The translations under genes were made by a program, and so were the position numbers. Below, piece by piece: positions 33,026-43,764 of a stretch of 64,000 nt of DNA. The DNA lies in assembly GCA_947172415.1 (NCBI GenBank), contig OX359196.1, positions 1,180,501-1,244,500 on the forward strand. The letters run 5' to 3'. The number at the start of each line of letters is the position of its first letter. Position 1 is the first letter of the stretch. The stretch comes from Chondrosia reniformis. Its lineage: Eukaryota > Porifera > Demospongiae > Chondrillida > Chondrillidae. Below the pieces are notes generated by a model, which saw only the letters and a program-made list of their open reading frames with translations, was not told the DNA's origin and made no database searches.

Positions 33026-33599
33026 TCATGCATGAGACGACTATATGATAAACTAATTGGCGGCGCTCAGGAAGCGTTATTTCATTCCTTTATATAAGTG
33101 TTCTGTGGATAAACATATAGGAATATAATATAACCATTTACATAACTATGTACATGCACGATTTGTAATTAGCTTCTAATTTTGCAATTAATTGTTAATT
33201 TTACATGGAATTTATATACTGTATGTACATTGACTTGATTAATGCAATATATGGATTAGTAGGATCAATATGACAGTTGTACAATTTAAAAATTTCCATT
33301 ATATATTGCAGCATGAGTGAGCATTTAACATGCATGCGTAATACTATTATATTACTTTTTATACACTACTATATAGTGATTGTGCACCTTTAAATATTCA
33401 TATGGTAAAGGTGGTGAAATGTTGCCACAATATATAAACAGGTAAGAACACCAGATCTAGAGCTTACATCTCTAATTATATTATATATAAATAGAGAGAA
33501 AACTTTTCATGGATAATAATGCAGTTTTCACATACATAATACTCCTTTCTTTATTGCATGGGCTAGATACACATGTATAGTCTATATATATTTATAAAT

Positions 33600-33850
33600 T
33601 TAATCTAAGGATTTAAGAAGAACTTCTAGAAAGACTCCCATGCAGGATTCACTGATGAAGGGTGGAATTCACAGACATTAACAGTTGTGTCTGCATGGCC
33701 CAGTTGAGAAAGGAAGCCAAATGTATCATTCTTTAGCCAAAACTCAGGTTTAAGTTACCCAAAGTATGTAGATTTGGGAATTGTCAGCCCCTTCTTAAAA
33801 AGGGGTATCTTTATCTATAATTTTAGGTACTTGTTAAGACGTATACACTC
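33600..33850 (+). repeat. Downstream block repeated after two-TM paralogues
   Basis: TTTAAGAAGAACTTCTAGAA, TTCACTGATGAAGGGT and CCCCTTCTTAAAAAGGGG (a small hairpin) occur here, at 36520-36780 and at 38560-38840, in the same position downstream of the genes. This is a distant relative of family A carried along by the tandem gene duplication. Confidence 0.65.
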
Positions 33851-33929
33851 TCAAGCCATACCAATAATGCATCCTACATATGTACTTTTTCCAGATGTAT
33901 GTGCTATTTTAGGATGAATCTCATATATA

Positions 33930-34545
33930 TTATTACTATTATTATCATTAAACTTTTAAGTGCATTGTGTAAGTGCTCCACACTAGGGCAACTTGCCCCG
34001 TATTGCACTGTACAAGACCAAAACCGTAAAAAAATCAGAAAGAAAAAGAAAAAAAAAAGAATTCACATTTCTGTTTCTGTCATTAAACATCCTAATAACT
34101 CTTCCCCTGTTCATTTTCATAGCTGGAATCGCCTGTCCCATATCCTCTCCACTGCTTTTCTTACCCTTGTCTGTCTTACTGCCCCATCCAAAATTGCCAC
34201 TAACTGTTCCTTTTCACTCTTGTCTTGTAGGTCCCCATCCACCTTCTTCATTTCCTCCAATAAGTTTTTCCTCTCTTCTCCTGCTACTTTGCATCTCAAT
34301 ATAAGATGTTCTGCATCTTCTATTTCACCATCACAGCAAATGGTGCACACCCTGTCCTCACATCTTAGCCCTCTCCACCTGCCTGTTTCTATTCTAAGTT
34401 CTGCTGTACCCCCTCGCAATTTAGTCAAGATCCCTTCTCATCTTCTTGTCCTTCACTTCCACACATCTGGCACTGTACCCTCTATCATAGATTTCCCGAA
34501 GCACACTGAGCTTTGGCTTATCTATCACTGCTCTCCACACTATAT
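33930..34545 (-). pseudogene. LINE 3' end (CCHC-type C-terminal region), frameshifted
   Basis: The minus strand reads KPKLSVLREIYDRGYSARC, then after a frame change near 34428 TKLRGGTAELRIETGRW and RVCTICCDGEIEDAEHLILR. The CxxC...H...C knuckle after an ELRIETGR motif is typical of the C-terminus of Jockey/CR1-like non-LTR elements. The low-coordinate end has an ATAATA-type microsatellite tail, as expected for the 3' end. It interrupts the upstream flank of paralogue 3; paralogue 1 has the unfilled flank near 28045. Confidence 0.7.
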
Positions 34546-34790
34546 AATAAAACAAGTACGTTTACAAATACTAATAAGAACAAAAAAGAAACTTTTTCAT
34601 ACTGAATATTGTGAAGTAAGGCTCCTCTAATTACAGATTCTCTAAACTGGGCATTGGTATGTGTACGTATATAGTTTCTTTTTATATTGAACAATGACAT
34701 CATCAATCACATGCACTTCCTGTATATACCGATCTATAATACCGGTAGCCTATATACATTGTTAGCACTGAAGAGTTTGATGCAGATAGT

Positions 34791-35462
34791 ATGTCTGCTC
34801 CTTATTCAGCTTATTCAAAATATCCACCAGCCTACCCGAAGAGCGAAGCTACACCCAGTCAGACGCCTTATAATCCGGACTTTCAGGAAGGCCATCCTCA
34901 ACACACTGCCTGTCTTCCTACAACTCAAAACTATAGCTATCCACCACCAACCAATCCTCCTCATCCTCAACAGACTCCCACAACTCAAAGCTACCCACCA
35001 CCAACCAATCCTCCTCACCCTCAACAGCAAGGCTATCCGTACCAGTATGCTCAGCCTTTTCTAAACCAGGCGGCTCCGCCACCGTACGAACCTAGCGTTG
35101 CGGCTCCACCTTTGGATTCGCAAGCTACCCACCAAACTATTGTCATAACCCAACAACCCGTCGCTAGCAAGGTAAGGATACAGCCGGCTGATCATGAAGA
35201 AAACTATAAGGGTGCAGCTATAGCTGCCTTAGTACTTTCCATCATTACGTGTGCGTTGTGTGGTAGTTCCCTCATCTTTTTATCCTGTGTTTTGCCAGCC
35301 CTAATCGGGGCCGTGATATCTTTGGGGCAGAGAGGGCGAAATCAGAAGCGAAATGCGATTATCAGTATCTCTCTAAATATTATTGTGATTATGCTCACAG
35401 TTATATACTTGGCTATCATTCTTGGATTTTACTTCTCTTTGTCCATTGCTGGACGAAGATGA
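34791..35462 (+). CDS. Proline-rich two-TM protein, paralogue 3
   Basis: 223 aa, one exon. Two SYPPPTNPPHPQQ-type units, PPPYEPS box, then helix one (AALVLSIITCALCGSSLIFL), GQRGRNQKRN loop and helix two (SISLNIIVIMLTVIYLAIIL). It ends SIAGRR, nine residues short of paralogue 4 because of an earlier TGA. The promoter block lies at about 34560-34790, the LINE remnant further upstream. Confidence 0.85.
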   Translation: MSAPYSAYSKYPPAYPKSEATPSQTPYNPDFQEGHPQHTACLPTTQNYSYPPPTNPPHPQQTPTTQSYPPPTNPPHPQQQGYPYQYAQPFLNQAAPPPYEPSVAAPPLDSQATHQTIVITQQPVASKVRIQPADHEENYKGAAIAALVLSIITCALCGSSLIFLSCVLPALIGAVISLGQRGRNQKRNAIISISLNIIVIMLTVIYLAIILGFYFSLSIAGRR

Positions 35463-36150
35463 AACTATGATGACTGATCATGCATGAGACGACTATATAT
35501 GGTAAATTAATTGGCGGCGCTCAGGAAGCGTTATTTCATCCCTTTATATAAGTGTTCTGTGGATAAACATATAGGAATATAATATAACCATATTTACATA
35601 CATGCACGATTTGTAATTAGCTTATATATAAATGTACACATTATATGTATGTGGCTATCATTAATTTTGCAATTGATTGTCAATTTTACATGGAATTTAT
35701 ATACTGTATATGTATTATATATATATATATGACTTGATTAATGCTAAATATATATATATATGGATTAGTAATTATATAAATTCATGCACATGCAGCTATC
35801 TGTGCTAGTTATTAAGCCATTAACATTTGACACTAATTAATCATGAGGATCAATTATGACAGTTGTACATTTTAAAAATTTCCATTATTGCAACATGAGT
35901 GCATGCGTAATACTATTATATTACAAGCTTACTACTTTTTATACACTACTATATCGTGATTGTACACAACTTTAAATTATAAATTAAGGTGTACATAATA
36001 TTATGGCAAAAGTGGTGAGATGTTACCACAATATAAACAAGTAAGAACACCAGATCTAGAGCTCACTTCATTTTAAATTTATAGATGATTTATATTAATA
36101 GTATAAATAGAGAGAGAACTTTTCATGGATAATAATGCAGTTTTCACATA

Positions 36151-36388
36151 CACAGGATCAAATCTCAGGTTTCAGAAGGCACGAAACCTAATTGAAAATC
36201 TCTGAACAGCCATGCAGGTTTCAAAAGGTATGAAAGTATGTATAAACTTGGAAAGGGGGCTGTTAAAAACATGAACCCGTGAAATTAATCTATTAATTAG
36301 TGCATACTTGAGTACCCTTTGAAACTTGGCTGTTCAAGAAGTTTTAAATAGGTTTCATGCCATATGAAACCTGAGATTTGATCCTGTG
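36151..36388. mobile_element. MITE of about 238 bp
   Basis: Terminal inverted repeats of 24 bp: CACAGGATCAAATCTCAGG... at 36151 and its complement ending at 36388. The equivalent flanks of paralogues 2 and 4 (33533-33545, 38484-38500) lack it, giving empty sites. The target duplication is not clean (ATAC is likely). No coding capacity. Confidence 0.7.
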
Positions 36389-37233
36389 ATACAAAATACT
36401 CCTTTCTTTATTGGGCCAGGTATGCAAAATGGTCACCCTCTCCTTCAGGTCCTTAATGTATCTCTTTACAGAGTGCAGGTTGGAGTGAAATGCTAGGAGT
36501 TTGGGCCCGACACAGGAAGTAAGGATTTAAGAAGAACTTCTAGAAAGACTCCCATGCAGGGTTCACTGATGAAGGGTAGAATTCCCAGACATTAACAGCT
36601 GTATCGGCATGGCCGATGAAGGAAGCCAAATGTATCATTCCTTAGCCAAAACTCAGGTTCTAAGTATGTAGATTTGGGCATTGTCAGCCCCTTCCTAAAA
36701 AGGGGTATCTTAATAATTTTAGGTACTTGTTAAGACATATACACTCTCAAGCCATGGCATAATGCATCCTACATTTGTACATAGGACTGTGAAGTTGATC
36801 ATGCACTGGATATCTCTAAACTTATCTACAGGAATGTATAGAATTTATCTATGGCTAGGCATAGAACTTTCCCCAATATAAGTGTCTAATATATATAAAT
36901 GAAATATTATATACTCCCCCTATTTATTGCCAAAAGTGTATTTATGTCATATGTAGATTAGCGCAGTGACAGACTATGTATATAGGAATGTTTTTACAAA
37001 TACGTTTACAAATACTAATAAGAAAAAAAAAGAAACTTTTCGATCATACTGGATATTGTGAAGTAAGGCTCCAGATTCTCTAAACTGGGCATTGGTATGT
37101 GTAGGTATATAGTTTCTGTTTATATTGAACAATGACATCATCGATCACATGCACTTCCTGTATATACCGATCTATAATACTGGTAGCCTATATACATTAT
37201 TAGCACTGAAGAGTTTGATGCAGATAGTTTACT

Positions 37234-37968
37234 ATGTCTGCTCCTTATTCAGCTTATTCAAAATATCCACCAACCTACCCGAAGGGCGAAGCTACACCCA
37301 GTCAGACGCCTTATAATCCGGACTTTCAGGAAGGCCATCCTCAACAGACTGCCTGTCTTCCTACAACTCAAAACTATAGCTACCCACCACCAACCAATCC
37401 TCCTCATCCTCAACAAACTCCCACAACTCAAAGCTACCTACCACCAACCAATCCTCCTCATCCTCAACAGACTCCCACAGCTCAAAGCTACCCACCACCA
37501 ACAAATCCTCCTCATCCTCAACAGCAAGGCTATCCGTACCAGTATGCTCAGCCGTTTCTAAACCAGGCGGCTCCGCCACCGTACGAACCTAGCGTCGCGG
37601 CTCCACCTTCGAATTCGCAAGCTACCCACCAAACTATTGTCATAACCCAACAACCCGTCGCTAGCAGCGTAAGGATACAGCCGCCTAAAGAAAACTATAA
37701 GGGTACTGTTACAGCTGCCTTAATACTTTCCATCATTACGTGTGTGTTTTGTGGTGGTTCCCTCATCCTTTTATCCTGTATTTTGCCAGCCCTAATCCTG
37801 GCCGTGATATCTTTGGGGGAGAGAGGGCGAAATCAGAAACAAAATGCGCTTGTCAGTATCTCTCTAAATATTATTGCGATTGTGATCACAGTTATATTGT
37901 TGGCTATCATTCTTGGATTAGTCTTCTCTTCTTCCAATGCTGGACGAAGAAGAAACTATGATGACTGA
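37234..37968 (+). CDS. Proline-rich two-TM protein, paralogue 4 (full length)
   Basis: 244 aa, one exon; the most complete member. Three proline-rich units (SYPPPTNPPHPQQ type), PPPYEPS, two hydrophobic helices around the GERGRNQKQN loop, and a basic-acidic tail NAGRRRNYDD. It is preceded by the conserved promoter block at 37050-37233. WW-domain binding through PPxY and residence in endosomal membranes are inferred from the layout only. Confidence 0.88.
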   Translation: MSAPYSAYSKYPPTYPKGEATPSQTPYNPDFQEGHPQQTACLPTTQNYSYPPPTNPPHPQQTPTTQSYLPPTNPPHPQQTPTAQSYPPPTNPPHPQQQGYPYQYAQPFLNQAAPPPYEPSVAAPPSNSQATHQTIVITQQPVASSVRIQPPKENYKGTVTAALILSIITCVFCGGSLILLSCILPALILAVISLGERGRNQKQNALVSISLNIIAIVITVILLAIILGLVFSSSNAGRRRNYDD

Positions 37969-39951
37969 TCATGCATGAGACGACTATATGATAAATTAAT
38001 TGGCGGCGCTCAGGAAGCGTTATTTCATTCCTTTATATAAGTGTTCTATGGATAAACATATAGGAATATAATATAACCATTTACATAACTATGTACATGC
38101 ACGATTTGTAATTAGCTTCTAATTTCGCAATTAATTATTAATTTTACATGGAATTTATAATACTGTATGTATAAGACTTGATTAATGCTATATTTGGATT
38201 AATAGGATCAATATGACAGTTGTACATTTTATTATACATTGCAGCATGAGTGAGCATATAACATGCGTAATACTATTATATTCCAAGCTTATACACTACT
38301 ATAGACTATATCGTGATTGTGCACAACTTTAAATTATAAATTAACAATACTCATTATGGTAAATGTGGTGAAATGTTGCCACAATATATAAACAGGTAAG
38401 AACACCAGATCTAGAGCTCACTTCGTTAATTGTATTATATATATAAATAGAGAGAAAACGTTTCATGGATAATAATGCAGTTTTCACATACATAATACTC
38501 CTTTCTTTATTGGGCCAGATATACGCATGTATAGTCTATATATATTTATAAATTTAATCTAAGGATTTAAGAAGAACTTCTAGAAAGACTCCCATACAGC
38601 TGAAGGGTTCACTGATGAAGGGTGGAATTCACAGACATTAACAGTTGTGTCTGCATGGCCCAGTTGAGAAAGGATTCGAAGCCAAATGTATCATTCCTTA
38701 GCCAAACTCAGGTATTAAGTTACCCTAAGTATGTAGATTTGGGAATTGTCAGCCCCTTCTTAAAAAGGGGTATCTTTATCTATAATTTTAGGTACTTGTT
38801 AAGACGTATACACTCTCAAGCCATACCAATAATGCATCCTCATATGTACATAGGAATGTGAAGTTGATCACTGGATATCTAAACTTATCTACAGGAATGT
38901 ATATATAGAATTTATCTATGAATATATATAGCTAGGCATAGAACTTTCCCCAATATACGTATACGTATATAACTGTCTAGAAATAATTATAAACTCCCCC
39001 TATTTATTGCCAAAAGTGTACATGGTATTTATGTCATATTAGCGCAGTGACAGACTACGTATATAGGAATGTTTTTACAAATCATCAGTATTTCATTAGA
39101 TGAAAGTAGTATAGTATATATGTGGCTACTCTGCTAACTCACAGGCCAAAAAGCTTGTGGTTTCCTTATCAGCATAATATTATTAGGGAATATAGTCATG
39201 CAAAGTGTGGCTGATCATGGCCTGCAGTATATAATGAAAATAGGGGACTTTACAATCTATAATGCTTTGACTGTATGTGCACGTGAATGCTAGGGTTATG
39301 TCTATATATACAGTACATATATATATATATATGTACGTATATAGCTATAGATATAACAAATTATTCATACATCTTTGTGAATCCCTACAAGTAAATACAT
39401 GTAATTAGATGATAGGGATTTTTTTCTAATGCCACCAATTACATGTACATCTTTGAAATGGTTCATCTTCTGATCTTTTGAGTGTCTCAAGATCCCCATG
39501 CAGGGTTAACGTTGAAACATTCAACTTCTTAAGAAAACATGCCAAAGTACTAGTGTCTTTAGACATTCAAAAGACTGATGATCCATCTCAAAGATACATG
39601 TGTTTATGAATCACATGACTCTGTACACATTTGTCTATATTTGTCTATATGTCTATATAACTCAAAGGAAACTCATCATATAAAGCCAAATATTATAGGG
39701 CATGTACATAAATGGATAAATACCACACTCTGTTAATATAGTATTGATCTTACAATGCTAATTACATTGTCAGGTTTGAATCCCAAAGATGTAAAGTAGG
39801 CGATATGAATGACCATTAATGTACTGACATATAGCCGGAAACAAAATATATATACGTACTGTATAAACCATACCAGTGACACTACAAATTCATTTTTAGA
39901 TCTAGAAAGAGGAGTCTACGTATAGTAGTTGAAATTGGATGACATTGTAAT
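37969..39951. other. Intergenic region with a foldback repeat
   Basis: The first 900 bp repeats the downstream flank of the other paralogues, including the 38560-38840 block. At about 39440-39605 there is an inverted repeat (ACATCTTTGAAATGG and CATCTCAAAGATACATG arms with TTTTGAGTGTCT inside), related to sequence at 46105-46255. No gene seen. Confidence 0.5.
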
Positions 39952-40944
39952 ATGAACAATACATCAACCAATTCCACTGGACCCATTTTGAGTAATATAA
40001 ATGTAGAGGAATATATAGCTAGCAGTGGAATAATGATTTTCCTTGTTGTCGTTACGTTGTTTTTGAACATCACTGTTGTTCTTGGTCTGTGTGCCCAGAA
40101 GAACCTTTATAACACAATACAGATTGTACTTGTGAGCATTTCAGTGAATGCAATAATGTCAGCTACAGTAGTACTGTGCCATCACCTGCAAGTACTCATA
40201 CTAATTGGGAATCCTCAACTAAAGCTAATTGACTCAGTTTGTAGATTCTTTCTGTGGATACAGGGGATCACGGTATCCTCCTCAATCGCATTCATGATTG
40301 TGTTTTCACTCTTAGTTCTCCATTTAATTGTGAGGAAGACACAGGACAAACTGATTACAAATAAGAAAATTGGTTCACTGATTGTGATTTCGGTCTGGAT
40401 AGTGTTTCTCACTATAAGTTCTGCAGTTTGGTCTGAAAGGTTTGTAGGGATACAACACACAGGGGTTACCTGTTCCATTGTTAACAAAGGACTGCCAACC
40501 TTCATTACCCTATTTTTATATATAATATTCATTGCTGTAATTCCTACAAGCTTATCACTTTTAGTACCCATCATTGCCTTGTGCTACCTAAAGACACATT
40601 TAGCACTACAAAACGTCGCCATAAAGAAGTCAATGGCCAAGTTTACCCTTTTATTGGTGATATTCAACTTGGTACATGTCTTTATCGTCATGCCATCTGT
40701 TCTGTACAGAGGCAGCCAATCAGAGGACAGCATTGAGAGTTCTAGATTGACAATTGATCTACTTACAACTGTACCACCAATAATTACATTCATTATTCAA
40801 CCACTTTTAATGATTATTTTCTTTAAAACGCTAAGATTACAGATTTTACAAATGTTCAGACGTCTTTTCAGGATTGAGAAATCAGCCACTCCAGTCATAG
40901 CAGTGCAGTATAAAACTCATGAACAGAGCGTCAGTCAATTGTAA
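39952..40944 (+). CDS. Rhodopsin-like seven-transmembrane receptor, intronless
   Basis: 330 aa with N-glycosylation sites at the start (NNTS, NSTG) and seven hydrophobic segments at about 24-46, 54-78, 97-127, 140-160, 182-213, 229-251 and 267-291. C97 (top of helix 3) and C174 (second extracellular loop) can form the class A disulfide. The DRY position is replaced by HLIVRKT and the NPxxY position by QPLLMIIF. Ligand unknown. The family call rests on topology and the cysteine pair. Confidence 0.85.
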   Translation: MNNTSTNSTGPILSNINVEEYIASSGIMIFLVVVTLFLNITVVLGLCAQKNLYNTIQIVLVSISVNAIMSATVVLCHHLQVLILIGNPQLKLIDSVCRFFLWIQGITVSSSIAFMIVFSLLVLHLIVRKTQDKLITNKKIGSLIVISVWIVFLTISSAVWSERFVGIQHTGVTCSIVNKGLPTFITLFLYIIFIAVIPTSLSLLVPIIALCYLKTHLALQNVAIKKSMAKFTLLLVIFNLVHVFIVMPSVLYRGSQSEDSIESSRLTIDLLTTVPPIITFIIQPLLMIIFFKTLRLQILQMFRRLFRIEKSATPVIAVQYKTHEQSVSQL

Positions 40945-41062
40945 CTTTCTATCACAAACTGTATACAATACAAGGGAAATTATAAACTTATTTTTGCTCT
41001 GAATTTGTTTCATTTCATATATTGCACAATACTCAATGTGCATTGGACAGAATTATCTAATA

Positions 41063-41190
41063 CTACATGCTATATGCTTACTCGGTAATAATTTAAAAAG
41101 CTTATAGGGAACTAAACCTGGAGAGAAAGCTTGGGATGAGGATATGGGAGTTTTCCCTTTCTGCTGTTGTTCTACTGCATGGGCCAGGCA
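41063..41190 (-). repeat. Family A repeat copy
   Basis: Reverse-oriented: CTACATGCTATATGCTTAC, GGGAACTAAACCTGGAGAG, GGATGAGGATATGGGAG. It lies between the GPCR and the 3' end of CIAO2B. Confidence 0.65.
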
Positions 41191-41436
41191 GCTTATGTAC
41201 TGTAGCCAGTTATGTATAACAAGACATCTTGGCACTTGTAGAATGTTTACAGTATTTTAATCATCTTCTGGAGAACTCTACCAGCTACAGTTCTTTTAAA
41301 GAGCAATAAGGTGAGTTGTGTACAGATCATGCATTACACCTCAAGTGTCTGTGGATAATGTACTTGTATGCTTTGTAAAAGTGAAAAACAGTTGAGCAAA
41401 TTAACATTTGATGCATTATTTGTTGTCTATTATCGG

Positions 41437-43357
41437 TTAACTCTTTGTAATTAAACATTTATTAACCACTTGTAGCAAATTTGAGTTTTCAAGCGCAGCT
41501 GCCACACGTTCCTTGTCTGCCAGTTGCTTATTTACTGAAAAGAGATTAAAAACGGAATTTGATTACAATCAGAACTACAGCACTATGTTATGCCAATGTA
41601 ATGGCTGAGGTAGAAATATGCTGTTACTATGGGTACGGTAACTATCCCAAATAAGAAATATATTTCAAGGATTAGATTCGGTAGAAATATGCTGTTAACA
41701 ACACGTATTACAGACTACATGTGACTATCCTATATAAATGCATGTACAAGGATTAGTTGATAGGAAACATCACAGCCTGTATTAGGCCCCTAGGGGATAA
41801 GGGGCATATGTCAAGTACTAGTCTATAGACTCTGTCAGCACTGAAATACTGTAGAACTGGAAATCAATGCATGCACATCCACTTATTTATGTCAAAATGC
41901 ATGTAAATACAATTGTACTATTTATAACATCAATATAGACCTGAGTGGTTAGGATAATCCATCTTACTTCGTATGAGTGTGACACAAACCAAAGCTTGAC
42001 ATTATATAACCAAACGTTTCAACACCTATTCAGTTGTCTTCATCAGTGGTATCCTACAGCAAGTGAGAGATGGGGTTGGAATAAATAATATTCCATCCCC
42101 ATCTCTCACTTGCTTTTAAACTTTGGTTAGTGTCGTGCTCATACAAAGTAAAGCTTATAATAACAATTTCATTAATTCTCATAGAAAATTAAATTTCACT
42201 ATATCGCAGTATTTTAGGTACAGCTACAAATATAGCTTACTTTCCTTCTCCGAGGAGTGTGAACCGGGTCTTATTTTAACATCAACCTTTAAGGGTAGAA
42301 GGTAGAACAAGAATCATACAATACACATTGATGGCATACATTCTTACTATATTATTGTAATAATATGGAGATTTGCATGAAAGGACTTAGAGAAGAAGAT
42401 AAAGACTCCCAGGGTCACTGATGAAGGGGGAAATCCCAAAAACTGTGGTCTGACCCAGTGGAGAAAGGTTGGCTTGAAGCTATTTCAATCTATTGGATCT
42501 CAACAAAGAACTTATTGCATAACAAGTACATTCCAACTCCAAAGAGTAAAAACAAAAATAATGTAAAACATCATTTTCAACAACCGATTAATTAGCTTAT
42601 CAAAACCTTGCATGGTTACCATGGTTATCATAAAAAAGCGTTTATTTTGAATGCCATTGATCACACACACACACAGTACCTTAAATCTCTCTGGCAACAC
42701 TCTCAGCAGCTTCACTCGTATGGACAGTCCTATCAGGGTGGCCATGCTGCAGTGTGGAATGGTCGGAGTGAACTCTATATTCAAAGTACTTTTTGCATCG
42801 TTCACTTCAATCTGAGCTTCCTGTAAAACGTTTAGTTCCTCTAATGTCAAAGGATGCTCAGGATCGTTAATGTCCTTGATTAAGTCTAATGGGACAGAAA
42901 TCAAAAGTACGAGAATTGATACAGACCTTCACATGTATCTATAGCCAAAACAAAACTTCTCATTCAATAGATAACAATCCACCCTCAATATATTTCTATT
43001 CTCCCTCTTTCATAATTCAACTCTTTTTCTATTTAACTAGCGGTTGCAATCATTGTCCTCATTATTGCTGAGGAAGACCTACGGGTCGAAACGTCCAATC
43101 CTTGAATTTTTGTTGCAGATAGTTCAAATAAACAATCAACTTAAACAATCGATCCATTACCTACTTAAATGCAGTACATAAACAGACTAGTTTTATTACT
43201 ATTATTACTTTATATTATTTAGTGCATTACCAAATATTTCTCTGTTGTCAATCTCATCTGATATTTCATCATTCATTTCATCCGACGAGATTTCTCTCTC
43301 TTTTACTTTCTGGAAAACCTGAGGATTAACATTCTCCAGTCTCTCCTGATCAGCCAT
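41437..43357 (-). CDS. CIAO2B: MIP18-family cytosolic Fe-S assembly factor
   Basis: Four minus-strand exons in agreeing phases: 43231-43357, 42680-42885, 42241-42286, 41437-41534; 158 aa (human CIAO2B 163). Key motifs are [26 protein letters not shown] with the conserved reactive cysteine (C88), [15 protein letters not shown], and [15 protein letters not shown] near the end. With CIAO1 and MMS19 it transfers Fe-S clusters to cytosolic and nuclear proteins. The acidic N-terminus ([15 protein letters not shown]) is as in the family. It starts head-to-head with MsrB, 407 bp apart. Confidence 0.95.
42058..42114. repeat. Perfect-looking 25-bp stem hairpin in CIAO2B intron 3
   Basis: AGCAAGTGAGAGATGGGG... 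(42058-42082) is followed after 7 bp by its complement (42090-42114). It sits beside CAAACGTTTCAACACC and CAGTTGTCTTCATCAGTGG, which is family B in reverse. It probably marks a foldback end. Confidence 0.75.
42385..42470 (+). repeat. Family A repeat fragment in CIAO2B 3' region intron
   Basis: GGGTCACTGATGAAGGGGG, then ACTGTGGTCTGACCCAGTGG. Only the central part of the family is present. Confidence 0.6.
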
Positions 43358-43764
43358 TTTAAATAAAATAATAGCCCACAAGCGCTTACCCTACCGCTAT
43401 GGGATGGCTGTTCGAGGAGCTTTCAGATCGTTAATACGGACCGAGGTTGTCAGTATAGTTCATCCTTCGGCTGCAGTCTTTTTCGTTACCACGTTAGGGT
43501 TTATTCCTTTAATTAGTGAGTAAGATTACATTCCATTTGATTACATTCAGTACCTCTTACCTTCAGACTAGTGCTATAATTTTATTGCCATCATGTTGCA
43601 GAAGGAAAGTACATATTTTGCTTTTCTTAGAGACTAAACTGCATATTACATCATTAGATGACTATTGTCTCTTTGTTATTGCTTCTCACTGCACGACTGC
43701 TTTAGGTAGAGCGCAACTGAACGCCTCATTCTCCTCACACACTCCACACAGAATTCGAAGGTCC
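43358..43764. promoter_or_regulatory. Shared bidirectional promoter of CIAO2B and MsrB
   Basis: 407 bp separates the divergent start codons. It includes a GC-richer core (about 43380-43500, with TTCGAGGAGC and GGACCGAGG) and, 57 bp before the MsrB ATG, a 25-bp segment (43684-43708, CACTGCACGACTGCTTTAGG inside) that is identical before the second MsrB gene. Confidence 0.6.

Noticed and set aside
33899..34630. A 243-codon plus-strand frame
   Set aside because: It is the antisense of the LINE C-terminal fragment, which has clear family motifs on the minus strand.
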